Part shown: positions 14,532-23,186 of the stretch, one piece after another
How positions within the stretch are numbered: position 1 is the first letter of the stretch
Layout of the letters: each line of letters begins with the position of its first letter
IMG/VR virus record: IMGVR_UViG_3300032562_000035
Span: 1 to 54,546 of that record
Length of the DNA: 54,546 nt
Source of the DNA: a virus
Reading direction: 5' to 3' (one strand)
Position numbers and translations under genes: made by a program
Notes under the pieces: model-generated
Seen by the model: the letters and a program-made list of their open reading frames with translations, nothing else
The model's database searches: none
Told to the model about the DNA's origin: nothing

Positions 14532-14815
14532 CTTTTATCGTCCGTCTTGTCGATGAGAAGGGGATCGAATCCTGCGGTTTCCACCTCCCCAACCAGGAGA
14601 TGATGGAGGAATATGTGGCCTCCGTCATGGCCCATGTCAGCTTCTACGTCCAGCGCATCATGGTCTATGAGTCGGAATATGAGCCTAGGACACTCATAGT
14701 TGGAGCAACCTCTTTCCATGTGAGTGCAGACCGGATGCGGCTCTTCAAGGAAATCTATGTGGGCCACCGCCCCAAGGAAAAGTCTAGGCACTCCTTGCCT
14801 ACTTGCGGAGTTTGA
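14528..14815 (+). CDS. Unknown 95-aa protein
   Basis: The GTG start overlaps the upstream stop (GTGA). An alpha/beta protein: 'TFIVRLVDEKGIESCGF', helix 'QEMMEEYVASVMAHVSFYV', strand 'RTLIVGATSFHVS'. 'LLVGATKV' in the next gene echoes 'LIVGATSF' here, so the two may be distantly related. Function unknown. Confidence 0.6.
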   Translation: MTFIVRLVDEKGIESCGFHLPNQEMMEEYVASVMAHVSFYVQRIMVYESEYEPRTLIVGATSFHVSADRMRLFKEIYVGHRPKEKSRHSLPTCGV

Positions 14816-14842
14816 CGCATCCTGGAGGTCAGAGGGTGTGCC

Positions 14843-15493
14843 ATGTTGAGACCCAACGAACTGTTTGACGGACCAATCCTTGACCCGGAGGCTTTCGAGC
14901 GGGTCACCGAAGCCTTCAGCCAAGCCTCCAATTTCTTCTACCACGGCTGGGATGTTCAAGGGCAGGACCAGTATCCCGATTTCCCCCTCTGTGTCGAGTC
15001 CGACCAGGGGGGGTTTCTGGTTTGGATCGTAGGGGTGGTGATTGGCAACCGTCCCGGGAAAGCCTTACTGGTCGGTGCCACCAAGGTCCGTGGTTACAAG
15101 GACACCATCCATTCAGCCTTCGAGATCCTGCCGGGGATACCTGCCGGGATGGACGCAGACTCCAGGAAACACGCACTCCAGTCCTTACGCAGACGCATGA
15201 GGTTCGGGACCGTGATCCTGGCGAAGAAAGCCAAGTTGCTAGTGCATAACGACCCCTCCCAGGAGTACAACCATGGACTTCTACCCGCATTATCGAACCC
15301 CACACCTGACGATCAGGCGGGACGAAACGCAGTCCACGGTGCTGATCCAGGACGGGAGGTCCCTGCTGAAGGACCCGCTGCCGCCCGATGCGACCCTGGA
15401 CGAACTGAGGAACGCTGCGACCACGGAAATCCTGACTTTAGTGGTGCGCGATCTGGTGGACCTTATCCCTCTCTTGAGGGAACACGATGTTGA
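14843..15493 (+). CDS. Unknown protein with an overlapping tail, 216 aa
   Basis: The ATG at 14843 follows AGAGG. Residues 1-143 look like a folded protein ('FPLCVESDQGGFLVWIVGVVIG', 'KALLVGATKVRGY'). The last 73 or so residues overlap the 430-aa gene for 221 bp in another frame and are Pro/Gly/Arg-rich like a shadow frame; the third-position GC pattern there fits the downstream gene. The original stop was probably lost, giving a non-functional tail, or a frameshift lies near 15270. Function unknown. Confidence 0.55.
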   Translation: MLRPNELFDGPILDPEAFERVTEAFSQASNFFYHGWDVQGQDQYPDFPLCVESDQGGFLVWIVGVVIGNRPGKALLVGATKVRGYKDTIHSAFEILPGIPAGMDADSRKHALQSLRRRMRFGTVILAKKAKLLVHNDPSQEYNHGLLPALSNPTPDDQAGRNAVHGADPGREVPAEGPAAARCDPGRTEERCDHGNPDFSGARSGGPYPSLEGTRC

Positions 15494-16565
15494 GGCTCCC
15501 TACATTGAGATAGACGAGCAGGAGATGAAGGTGATCCGCAGGATGGCCTTCCTGCGAGGGCGCATCCTCTTCCTGCCGAAACAGACCGCCAGGAAGCTCG
15601 GGAAACGGATGTGGACTCAGGCCATGAAGAGCCCTTTCTTTAAGCCTGAAGAGTTTGAGGGGAACATGCCCAGCATGGTGGTCTTCTCTTGCGATTTCGT
15701 CTGCTCCCAACTTTACCCGCCGATCTACCCCGACATTTATGCCAATGGGCGCACGGGAGGGGGTAGGGGGTTCAACAAGGAGTCCGTCTTCGACCTGGCC
15801 TCCGACCGTGGCATCCTGATCTCTTCGATGCCCCAGCACCCCCTAGAACGCTATACACGGCTGACCCCCCTGGAAGAGTGCAAGCAGATTGGAGTCCCTG
15901 AAGTGAAAAACGACCTGGAACTGCCAGAGGACTTCGAGCCGGTCAAGGGGAGCGACTTCCCTATCGCCAGGGAAGCCCTGCGTGGCCAGAAAGAGGCTAC
16001 CGGGGCCTTCATCAGTGACCGGACCTTCGATAACCTAATAATGCGGATCAATCGGGACGCACGGGAGAAGATCTATCGGGTGGGGAAGACCGCCATGAAC
16101 CGTTTTGAGATGATGGCTTACATCCCCTGGGCCATCTCTGAAGGCAGGACTAGGCGCGATCTGTGCCAGGGCATCAATGGGTGCCCTTCCATGCTGGAGA
16201 TTGCCAAGTGGGAGACCCTGTACCCTGACTTCAAGGAATCCCTACGTTTAGCGGAACAGGTCCAGGCCCATACCTTCATGGATCAGGCCCATGACATCGT
16301 GATGAACGTCCGTGCCGACAAGGACGAGATCGCCCAGGCGAAGCTCCAGAGCAACTTCCTGATGAAGAGGGCTGCCCTCCAGGACGAGAAGTTCCGCGAC
16401 AAACAGGTCATCCAGACGGAGAACCTGAACCAGAAGAACGAACTGGAACTCAAGCGCACCCTGAAGATGCTGATCATGGGCCATGCCGAAGCCCTGGATG
16501 GGGTGATTGACGTAACCCCGAATGCCCCGGTCCCCGAAGGGGAGGAAGACGATGCCCAGGCATAA
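15273..16565 (+). CDS. Terminase small subunit-like domain in a 430-aa protein
   Basis: The start has AGGAGtacaacc. The C-terminal 150 residues resemble phage small terminase proteins: helix-turn-helix 'EGRTRRDLCQGINGCPSMLEIAKW', then 'YPDFKESLRLAEQVQAHTFMDQA' and long helices ending in an acidic tail. The N-terminal 260 residues are an extra unknown region ('YIEIDEQEMKVIRRM', 'FSCDFVCSQLYPPIYPDIY'). Usual small subunits are 140-200 aa, so this is a long variant. The large terminase lies at 17425, separated by two leftward genes. It would bind phage DNA and start packaging. The domain call is by pattern only. Confidence 0.6.
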   Translation: MDFYPHYRTPHLTIRRDETQSTVLIQDGRSLLKDPLPPDATLDELRNAATTEILTLVVRDLVDLIPLLREHDVEAPYIEIDEQEMKVIRRMAFLRGRILFLPKQTARKLGKRMWTQAMKSPFFKPEEFEGNMPSMVVFSCDFVCSQLYPPIYPDIYANGRTGGGRGFNKESVFDLASDRGILISSMPQHPLERYTRLTPLEECKQIGVPEVKNDLELPEDFEPVKGSDFPIAREALRGQKEATGAFISDRTFDNLIMRINRDAREKIYRVGKTAMNRFEMMAYIPWAISEGRTRRDLCQGINGCPSMLEIAKWETLYPDFKESLRLAEQVQAHTFMDQAHDIVMNVRADKDEIAQAKLQSNFLMKRAALQDEKFRDKQVIQTENLNQKNELELKRTLKMLIMGHAEALDGVIDVTPNAPVPEGEEDDAQA

Positions 16566-16569
16566 GAAA

Positions 16570-16590
16570 GCCCCCGAAGGGGCCTTCTTT
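16570..16590. terminator. Terminator between convergent genes
   Basis: Stem GCCCC/GGGGC with loop CGAA, followed by CTTCTTTTCT on the plus strand and TTTCTTA on the minus strand. It lies between the small-terminase-like gene and the leftward 98-aa gene, and probably works in both directions. Confidence 0.65.
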
Positions 16591-16611
16591 TCTCGTCACA
16601 GTAGGTGGTGG

Positions 16612-16908
16612 CTAGTCCTCAGTGTCCTTCCCCTGGGGGTTCTGCGAGTTGCAGTTCATGCGGTTCATGGTTTCCGCATCCCTTTTCTGCCGTTCCCTGA
16701 AACGCCCCGCGATATTCACAGGATCCAGAGGGTCTATGGGGGAGGGTTCAGCCATGTGGCTGTGGACAACCTCTCCAGTCCGGGCGTTGTAGATGGTGAC
16801 ATTCTGGGAGGCAACATGACCACCCTTGTTGTCGCCTTGCAGGAACGGCTTGTGCATCTTCTTGGGGAGGATGCGGCACTTCAAATCTCGTTCAGGATCA
16901 AAGGGCAT
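16612..16908 (-). CDS. Unknown 98-aa protein
   Basis: The site AAGGAagggatacc fixes the ATG at 16908. The product is polar and probably partly disordered: 'KCRILPKKMHKPFLQGDNKGGHVA', 'VTIYNARTGEVVHSHM', then an acidic/Asn-rich end. It is transcribed against the late region with the His-rich gene, as an inserted pair. Function unknown. Confidence 0.6.
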   Translation of the reverse strand: MPFDPERDLKCRILPKKMHKPFLQGDNKGGHVASQNVTIYNARTGEVVHSHMAEPSPIDPLDPVNIAGRFRERQKRDAETMNRMNCNSQNPQGKDTED

Positions 16909-16929
16909 GGTATCCCTTCCTTTCAGGGA

Positions 16930-17343
16930 CTACTTGTGGGGGTGCTTGTGGCTCTTGCCCTTGTGCATGTGGTGTTCGGGGTTGTGCTTGGCGTGATCAC
17001 CACGGAGTTCGTGGGGATGGCCCTCACTGGTGTGGCTGTATTCGCTGGGCACACCCTCGTCCTTGCGTTCGCCCTCGCCCTTCTCACGCTTGGTATCGTG
17101 CTTGATGTGGGCAAACGACCCGCCCAGGTGACCCGCCTTGGCGTGGCCCAGGACATGCTCGGCGGGTTCGTGGAGAACATGGTCGATATGCTCCCCGATC
17201 ACCTCGCCCAGGGGGCCGGTGAAATGCTGCGGGGGCAGAACCACAGCGGCCTCGGCCAGCGTGGAATGCCCTGCGGTGGTGATGGTGCCCTGCCCGATGG
17301 TCTGGTGATACTTGATCTCCAGCTTCTCCGCGACGGTTTTCAT
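16930..17343 (-). CDS. Unknown protein with His-rich tail, 137 aa
   Basis: The ATG at 17343 follows GGGAG. The N-terminal part may fold ('KLEIKYHQTIGQGTITTAGHS'). From residue 50 it is rich in His, and the tail has closely packed His/Lys ('HNPEHHMHKGKSHKHPHK'), which could bind metal. Possible roles include a metal store or a minor capsid-associated protein; none is shown. It is co-directional with the 98-aa gene and divergent from the large terminase. Confidence 0.6.
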   Translation of the reverse strand: MKTVAEKLEIKYHQTIGQGTITTAGHSTLAEAAVVLPPQHFTGPLGEVIGEHIDHVLHEPAEHVLGHAKAGHLGGSFAHIKHDTKREKGEGERKDEGVPSEYSHTSEGHPHELRGDHAKHNPEHHMHKGKSHKHPHK

Positions 17344-17368
17344 GGTTTCTCCCTTTTATGCCCGTAGT

Positions 17369-17424
17369 GGGCAAATTGTGCCCCATGCACAACCCCATGG
17401 TACGTCTTCCCTAGGAGCAGTCAA
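17369..17424. promoter_or_regulatory. Divergent control region with GGGCA-N5-TGCCC palindrome
   Basis: The palindrome at 17369-17383 is an extended copy of the recurrent operator-like site. A leftward promoter fits on the minus strand: -35 TTGACT (17419-17424), 16 bp, -10 TACCAT (17397-17402), with the palindrome just downstream of the start. No rightward promoter is clear. The ribosome site of the large terminase (GGAG) is also here. Confidence 0.45.
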
Positions 17425-18903
17425 GTGAACGAACCCGCCCCACCCCAGCGCAGAAAGATGACAGAGGAAGAACTTGATGCCTACTTGGCAAAGATGTCGG
17501 CTCCCCAGGCCGCTGCGGCGGTCAAGGAGATGGAGGCCCTCCTAAAGAAGAAGCGGGAGGGTATGTTCTATACCTATAAGCCTCAAAACCATCAGATACC
17601 TATCCATAGCGACAAAAGGAAGATCGTAGAAGTCATGGGCGGGAATCGCAGTGGGAAATCGCATTGTTGCGGGTTCACCATGGCATGTCATATTTTAGGG
17701 GAGTATCCAGATTGGTGGCAAGGGCTTCGCCTAAATACCCCACCAGATGTCGGTGTTGTGTCTATCTCCACGGAACAGATGCGGAAATCGGCCCAGGTAA
17801 AATTAATGGGAGAACCACACGCCTTGGGCACTGGGTTCATCCCCGCCGACCGGATCATCGACAAGGCATGGCGTGGCGGCACCAACGGGTGCCTGGACTG
17901 GGTTCTGGTGCAACATGCCTCGGGAGGGGTCAGCCGGATCAATTTTATGACCAACGAGCAGGGGCAGACCAAGTTCATGGGTTACGCCTGGGACCTGTGC
18001 TGGTTTGATGAGGAACCCGACCTGAACATCTTCAACGAAGTCCAGATGCGTATGATCGACAAGCGTGGGCACATCATCATGTCCTTCTACCCCTACAATG
18101 GGACCACGGAACTGATCACCAAGCTGGACAACATATCGGGCGAATTCTGTGGGCATTACACCTTGTCGATGGAGGACAACAGCACCCTTGACCCGGAAGA
18201 GATCCGTATGCACATCGAATCCATGCCTGAATGGGAGAAGGAATCCCGTATCTATGGTCGCCCAGGAGTAGGCGAAGGCCGAATTTTTACCATGAGCCGC
18301 GATGAATATACAGTCGATCCGTTCGACATCGAACCAAACTGGAGGTGTATCGCTGGCCTTGATGTTGGTTTCGGACACGCCACCGGGGCGATTGAGATCG
18401 CCATTGATGACCAGGCAAATGTTGCCTATGTCTTCAGGGAATATATCAACAAGGGCAACCTGCCTATAGTCCACGCATCGGCCTTGCGTAAGTGGGGGGA
18501 TGTCGAGTTCAAGATCGACACATCGGCGCACCGGAGATCCGCAACGGACGGGAAGAACCTGTTCCAAATGTATACGGACGAGGGCCTGAACGTGTCCAAT
18601 GCCGACACTAAGGGCGGTTCGGTCCAGGCTTCGATCAATACCATCAACCAGATGCTGGCTGAAGGGAGGCTGTATATTTTCTCGACATGCCGCGAATTAT
18701 TCAAGCAAATGGGGCTTTATCGCATGACCAAGAATCAGAAGACCGGACAGGTTAAAGTCATTGAAAAGGATGATGACTTGATTGACCCTCTGCGATATGC
18801 GGTCATGGCGTTAGACCAAGCGAGAGTCCCCGGAGTCCCCCGGATGAAGCCGGTCCCAAGGATCGTGCAGTGGGCACCGACAAACCCGCGCATCGGCATT
18901 TAA
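17425..18903 (+). CDS. terL: Terminase large subunit
   Basis: 492 aa, GTG start after GGAGcagtcaa. Walker A 'GGNRSGKS' (72-79), Walker B with catalytic Glu 'LCWFDEEP' (191-198), and the RNase H-like nuclease strand 'GLDVGFGHATGA' with D313; 'DDLIDPLRYAVMALD' near the end supplies a further acidic metal ligand. It is the ATP-driven packaging motor and headful/cos nuclease, acting at the portal. The length is typical. A GGCA-N5-TGCC site lies inside at 18414-18426. The packaging strategy cannot be told from this sequence alone. Confidence 0.95.
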   Translation: MNEPAPPQRRKMTEEELDAYLAKMSAPQAAAAVKEMEALLKKKREGMFYTYKPQNHQIPIHSDKRKIVEVMGGNRSGKSHCCGFTMACHILGEYPDWWQGLRLNTPPDVGVVSISTEQMRKSAQVKLMGEPHALGTGFIPADRIIDKAWRGGTNGCLDWVLVQHASGGVSRINFMTNEQGQTKFMGYAWDLCWFDEEPDLNIFNEVQMRMIDKRGHIIMSFYPYNGTTELITKLDNISGEFCGHYTLSMEDNSTLDPEEIRMHIESMPEWEKESRIYGRPGVGEGRIFTMSRDEYTVDPFDIEPNWRCIAGLDVGFGHATGAIEIAIDDQANVAYVFREYINKGNLPIVHASALRKWGDVEFKIDTSAHRRSATDGKNLFQMYTDEGLNVSNADTKGGSVQASINTINQMLAEGRLYIFSTCRELFKQMGLYRMTKNQKTGQVKVIEKDDDLIDPLRYAVMALDQARVPGVPRMKPVPRIVQWAPTNPRIGI

Positions 18904-18913
18904 TACCTGGCTA

Positions 18914-18942
18914 TTGACAGGGCATATCTTGCCCACCATACT
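18914..18942 (+). promoter_or_regulatory. Late promoter with operator in the spacer
   Basis: -35 TTGACA (18914-18919, perfect), 17-bp spacer, -10 CATACT (18937-18942). The spacer contains GGGCATATCTTGCCC, an extended GGCA-N5-TGCC palindrome (core 18921-18933). A protein bound there would block polymerase. It lies between the large terminase and portal genes and would drive the structural region. Confidence 0.75.
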
Positions 18943-18961
18943 CCAGGACAGAGGTGGGTAA

Positions 18962-21280
18962 ATGCCTGGACCCAAGGGTCTCTCGATGATGGAGTCAGAG
19001 TCCACACCTCCATCCATTGTGGAAGGTTACGGGGGAACCGAAACCGGAGATAAGCTCGCTACCAGGGTCTTGAAGGACTGGACGCTTTCATCTTCCGCAA
19101 GACTCTTCCAGGAGCAACAGGTCTTCGTTCGTGCCTTATTCAACTCCAGGGCTTATTACCTTGTGGAGCGGGATGACACGGGTGGGACCACCACCACTTC
19201 CCAGGCGGCAGTGAACTCCACCCGCCCCAAGTTGCAGACCGCTGAAGCCCTTCTGATGCCCATCGTGTGTCCTCCGGGTCAGAACTGCTTCACCATCGAC
19301 CCCGACCCAGAAGCGATGGACCCGAAGGACGCATGGGAACTGCTGCAAAAGCAGATCCCCCCTGACCAGATCAGGGACATGCTGTTCCAGAAGGCGGGGC
19401 AGAAGGCTGACCGGCTCACCGCGAAGATCCAGAAGAGTGATGACTTCACTCGGATGAACGACAAGCTTCTACTTCACAACTGGGACTTCATCACTTTCGG
19501 GACCGGCATCATGCTTGGCCCCCTCGCGGTCAAGAACCCGGAACTGTCGGAAGCACCCCAGGAAGACCAGGAGCAGGACAGCACGGTCTGGACCCCAACG
19601 GTCGGCCAGCCCTTCGATGGCAAGGCCATGAAGATGATGATCGACATGGGTCTGTTCGATGAATATCTCGCTGACATGCAGCGCATCTGCCCCCTGGACT
19701 GCTACCCCGACCCTGCCGCCTCCACGGTTGAGATGTGCCGGTTCATCATCTGGCGTATGAGCCTGGGCAAGGGCCAGGTCATGGCAATGGCCGAAGAGGA
19801 CGGATTCCGCAAGGATGTCATCAAGCAGATCCTGGAAGACCACCCCAATGGCATCTGGCAGCCGACCTACTGGGAAACGGCAGTCAATTCTCTCAACAAG
19901 CAACCGGCGCAGACCTTGCCCAACGGTCGCTTCGTCTGCCACCAATGGTGGGGCTACCTGACTGGTCGGGAACTGGCGGAACAGCCTGGGCTTGAGGAAG
20001 CGATCCCCAAGTCCCGTTACGATGAGCGGGTGGTGGCGCAGATCTGGGTCATGGCGAACAAGGTGATCAAGGTCGCCATCTCCGAACTGCACAACGAGCG
20101 ACTCCCCTTCTATTTCTCCCCCTACTCCGTGGCTACCAACTCCATCTGGGGTGTCGGTGTCGCGGAGATGATGTTCGACCAGCATGATGGGATCCAGGCT
20201 TGCGAGCGAGCCATCATGGATGCCATGGCTATGAGCATCGCCCCCCAGATGACCGTGGATGTGGATCAGCTTGCCGACCCGATGACGGTCCTGGAACTGA
20301 AACCCCGCAAGATCTGGGCAATCCGGGGCAAGGTTGGAGCCACCGGGAAACCCATCGACTTCTTCCTGCCCCAGTACGATTTCTCGGCCATGCTCCAGGT
20401 CCAGCAGAACGAAGAGCGTCTGGCTGACGAGCAGACCGGCCTCCCCCGCTTCCTGAATGGCAACAACGATGGTGCCCATAACCGGACACTCGGTGGTGCC
20501 AGTCTCCAGTGGGACAATGCCCTGACCACGCTGAAAACCGCTGTCTACAATATGGAGAACAACCTGATCGTCCCAATGACGAACAAGAAGATCCGGTTCT
20601 TCCAGAAGTTCTCCAAGGATCCACTGGTCAAGGGCAGTTACCGTGTCACCGCGCATGGGGTCAAGGGCCTCTTAGCCAGGGAAACGCTCATCCAGGCCAT
20701 GGGTCTGCTGCTTCAGAATGTCGGGAACATCCCCGATGAAGTCGGTCGGCTCAAGATGTCCAACTTCTTCGCCTCCTACCTGCGCTACTCCGGTCTGGTC
20801 AACGAGGATTTGGTCTACTCCGATTCCGAATACCAGCAGATCCAGCAGCAGAAGGCGGAAGAGGCAGAGAAGTCGGCAGCCTACCAGGGCGGTATCCAGG
20901 CTTCCGTCAATGCCCAGCCGAAACTGAGGGCGGAACTCCCACCGAAGGATGCCCTGGTCGAAATGGTCAAGGAAGCCCCGGAGAATTCGCCCCTCCGCAT
21001 TGCCTACATGAAGATGGTCAACCAGGTCTATGGCTTCCAGTCCCCTGAGATCAATAAGGCCATGGCCGAAGAGGACCAGATGGCGCACCTCACGGATCTC
21101 CATGAAGCGCACGGGATGGGCCATGACGTTGGCAACCGGCCTTTCGAGCCAGCCAATAATCCGCTCCAGAATCATCCCCACCTGATGCCTCCGGTCCCCG
21201 GTGGAGACAACGGCATCACCCTCCCCAAGGGGATGTCTATCGGCCCGACCAAGCCTCACGGGAAGGGAGGTAGACGATGA
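18962..21280 (+). CDS. Portal protein
   Basis: 772 aa, a large portal of the podovirus kind (P22 portal is 725 aa). An N-terminal helical region, a central wing/stem with 'QWDNALTTLKTAVYNMENN' and 'MTNKKIRFFQKFSKDP', and a long Gln/Glu-rich helical C-terminus (from about 620) suggesting a barrel. The position directly after TerL and before the scaffold and capsid genes is diagnostic. Twelve copies would form the capsid vertex ring that anchors TerL and the tail. The start has GGTGGgtaa. It ends with an ATGA overlap. Confidence 0.85.
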   Translation: MPGPKGLSMMESESTPPSIVEGYGGTETGDKLATRVLKDWTLSSSARLFQEQQVFVRALFNSRAYYLVERDDTGGTTTTSQAAVNSTRPKLQTAEALLMPIVCPPGQNCFTIDPDPEAMDPKDAWELLQKQIPPDQIRDMLFQKAGQKADRLTAKIQKSDDFTRMNDKLLLHNWDFITFGTGIMLGPLAVKNPELSEAPQEDQEQDSTVWTPTVGQPFDGKAMKMMIDMGLFDEYLADMQRICPLDCYPDPAASTVEMCRFIIWRMSLGKGQVMAMAEEDGFRKDVIKQILEDHPNGIWQPTYWETAVNSLNKQPAQTLPNGRFVCHQWWGYLTGRELAEQPGLEEAIPKSRYDERVVAQIWVMANKVIKVAISELHNERLPFYFSPYSVATNSIWGVGVAEMMFDQHDGIQACERAIMDAMAMSIAPQMTVDVDQLADPMTVLELKPRKIWAIRGKVGATGKPIDFFLPQYDFSAMLQVQQNEERLADEQTGLPRFLNGNNDGAHNRTLGGASLQWDNALTTLKTAVYNMENNLIVPMTNKKIRFFQKFSKDPLVKGSYRVTAHGVKGLLARETLIQAMGLLLQNVGNIPDEVGRLKMSNFFASYLRYSGLVNEDLVYSDSEYQQIQQQKAEEAEKSAAYQGGIQASVNAQPKLRAELPPKDALVEMVKEAPENSPLRIAYMKMVNQVYGFQSPEINKAMAEEDQMAHLTDLHEAHGMGHDVGNRPFEPANNPLQNHPHLMPPVPGGDNGITLPKGMSIGPTKPHGKGGRR

Positions 21281-21525
21281 CCACGCGCCGGTTCGCCAAC
21301 GCCTCCGACCGGGAACTGGTTTCCAAGGTGATTTCCCTCGCTCATTCAGAGATGGGGGATGCCTTGAACGAGTTCTGCGAGAGGGCCGTGGACTCCGCGC
21401 ATAGGGACCTGGAAAAGATCTACAATGACCCCCCTGCCGTGACTCTATTGCAGGGTCGCATCGCTCAACTCAGAGACCTCCTTAACCTACTCAACCCATC
21501 AGCACCTCTGGTTGGAAACTTCTAG
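21277..21525 (+). CDS. Unknown 82-aa helical protein
   Basis: The start overlaps the portal stop (ATGA). The product is helical ('SEMGDALNEFCERAVDSAHRDL', 'LLQGRIAQLRDLLNLLNP'), with no known motif. Small helical genes between portal and scaffold are common in podoviruses, some being head-assembly or accessory proteins. No specific role can be given. Confidence 0.6.
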   Translation: MTTRRFANASDRELVSKVISLAHSEMGDALNEFCERAVDSAHRDLEKIYNDPPAVTLLQGRIAQLRDLLNLLNPSAPLVGNF

Positions 21526-21544
21526 AGCCTGAACAGGAGAACCC

Positions 21545-22675
21545 GTGCCTACCACTGAATACGATCCCGCAACCCTGAAGCGTGTCATCAATCACGATGC
21601 GTCCCGAAGGCAGAAACAGTTGGATGCCGTTATGGCGAAGCTGGCCGAAGAACAGCCAGGACTCGTTGAACAGCCTTCCCTGCACGAAGCCCCGACTCCC
21701 GCACCCATTGAAGACGAGAAGACTGCCCTCCCCGCGCCGGTCCTTGAACCCGCCAGCGAACTCCCCGAACTGCCTCCCCTGGAGCCACCTCCCGCTGAAG
21801 AACCCGCACCGGCAACGGACTGGGAAACGGAAGCGAAGCGGTGGCAGAAGCGGTACGGTGACATCCAGAAGATCGTCACCCCCCTCCAGCAGAAGAGCAT
21901 CGTGGAAGCGAAGGAACGGGAAAGCACCAAATCTGAGATCCAGGCCCTGAAAGAGATGATCACCACCCTGGCTCAGACTGTCGCGCAAGCTTCTCTCCCC
22001 AAACAGGAACCGTCCTACGATCCCGACCTGGATCCCGACCTGGACAACATCGACCCCATTCTCGCGGAACGGTTCCGCAGGATGAACCGGTCCATGGCCC
22101 AGTCGAACCAGGCCGCTGAACGGAAACTGCGTGAAGAGATTGAGGCTTTGAAGCAGAAGGACCAGGAACGGCAGCGACTCAGCGAAACGTCACAGGCACA
22201 GGCGCAGGACACAGCCTGGGAAGCCACCTTCACCACCCTAGTCCCCGACTTCGCCCAGTTCCTGCCTGGGACCCCGCACGGTCAGAATCTGGCTGTATGG
22301 GCCTCGAAGATGGCCCCCGAATACACGGCTGCCATCGAGAGACCGAAATCTTATACCCCTTACTTCGTGGCGCAGATCGTCAACGCCTACAAGGCATCCC
22401 TGAGGCCTTCAGCCGCCACCCGCAAGCCTTCCCTGGGTGACATCGCCAATCCGTCCCTGACGGGTTCGGCTCCCGTGAAGGTCTCCGTGGTCGAACCGGA
22501 ATCGTTCTGCTCGACCTACGAGATGCAGAACGCCTCCAAGATCATGGACGAGATGATGAGGAAGGCTACCAACACGAAGAATAAGGATGACCGTGCTGCG
22601 CTTCTCCAGGAAGCGGAAGACTTCTCTTCCAAGTATCAGCGAACCCTTCAGAAACGAAACAACCAAAGAGGATAG
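21545..22675 (+). CDS. Scaffolding-type protein
   Basis: 376 aa with a GTG start after AGGAG. An acidic Pro/Glu-rich stretch at 40-95, long coiled coils at about 95-145 and 175-220, and a basic helical C-terminus ('SSKYQRTLQKRNNQ'). The position between portal and capsid genes, low sequence complexity, and charged helical end match capsid scaffolds, whose C-terminus binds coat protein. No protease domain is visible. Confidence 0.75.
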   Translation: MPTTEYDPATLKRVINHDASRRQKQLDAVMAKLAEEQPGLVEQPSLHEAPTPAPIEDEKTALPAPVLEPASELPELPPLEPPPAEEPAPATDWETEAKRWQKRYGDIQKIVTPLQQKSIVEAKERESTKSEIQALKEMITTLAQTVAQASLPKQEPSYDPDLDPDLDNIDPILAERFRRMNRSMAQSNQAAERKLREEIEALKQKDQERQRLSETSQAQAQDTAWEATFTTLVPDFAQFLPGTPHGQNLAVWASKMAPEYTAAIERPKSYTPYFVAQIVNAYKASLRPSAATRKPSLGDIANPSLTGSAPVKVSVVEPESFCSTYEMQNASKIMDEMMRKATNTKNKDDRAALLQEAEDFSSKYQRTLQKRNNQRG

Positions 22676-22678
22676 AGC

Positions 22679-23179
22679 ATGGCGATCTATGACCTAACTA
22701 CCCCTCTCAGTGCTGGTAACTCGGTCGGCTTCCTGCCGAATCGTGTCAATCAGCTTTGGGAAGGCCCCCCCACCCGTGTTCGCCGCCGCATTGTCACCAT
22801 CGGGTCTCCCGACTGGACGAACAGTGTGACCGGCGTTTACACCACCCCCGCCCCCGGTGATGTTGCCAGGACCAACCCCATCGACCTCGGGGCCCTGGTC
22901 ACCGCTGTCTGGCTGAACGTCCTGAACACCTCAAGTGTAGCTTCTTCGATCGCCTATCTGGGCGACTCCGCTGCCTACAATACCTTCACTACCGTCGGGA
23001 TCCCCCTCACGGCTACCACCTCGAACATGATCACCACCGGCACCCCGAAGTGGTATTCGACCGCTGCGGATTACCTGCTGCTCACTCTGGGCAACACGGC
23101 TGCCACTGCCGGGACGGGTGCAGTCGTGGATACGGGCTTCGTTGCCATCAGCGTGATCCCCTACGCTTCCATTGAATAG
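22679..23179 (+). CDS. Capsid decoration-like protein, copy 1
   Basis: A 166-aa Thr/Ser/Ala-rich beta protein with no signal peptide. It is a paralogue of the next gene: both begin 'DLTTPL', share 'PNR.NQLW.GPP' followed by an Arg cluster, 'KWYST.ADYLL', and end 'SVIPY'. It lies immediately before the major capsid gene, so a capsid surface or head-tail decoration protein is likely. The tandem copy suggests duplication and divergence. Confidence 0.6.
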   Translation: MAIYDLTTPLSAGNSVGFLPNRVNQLWEGPPTRVRRRIVTIGSPDWTNSVTGVYTTPAPGDVARTNPIDLGALVTAVWLNVLNTSSVASSIAYLGDSAAYNTFTTVGIPLTATTSNMITTGTPKWYSTAADYLLLTLGNTAATAGTGAVVDTGFVAISVIPYASIE

Positions 23180-23186
23180 GTGAACC

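Noticed and set aside
19469-20656. Long leftward ORF of 395 aa
   Set aside because: Antisense of the portal gene with His/Gly/Asp-rich shadow composition.
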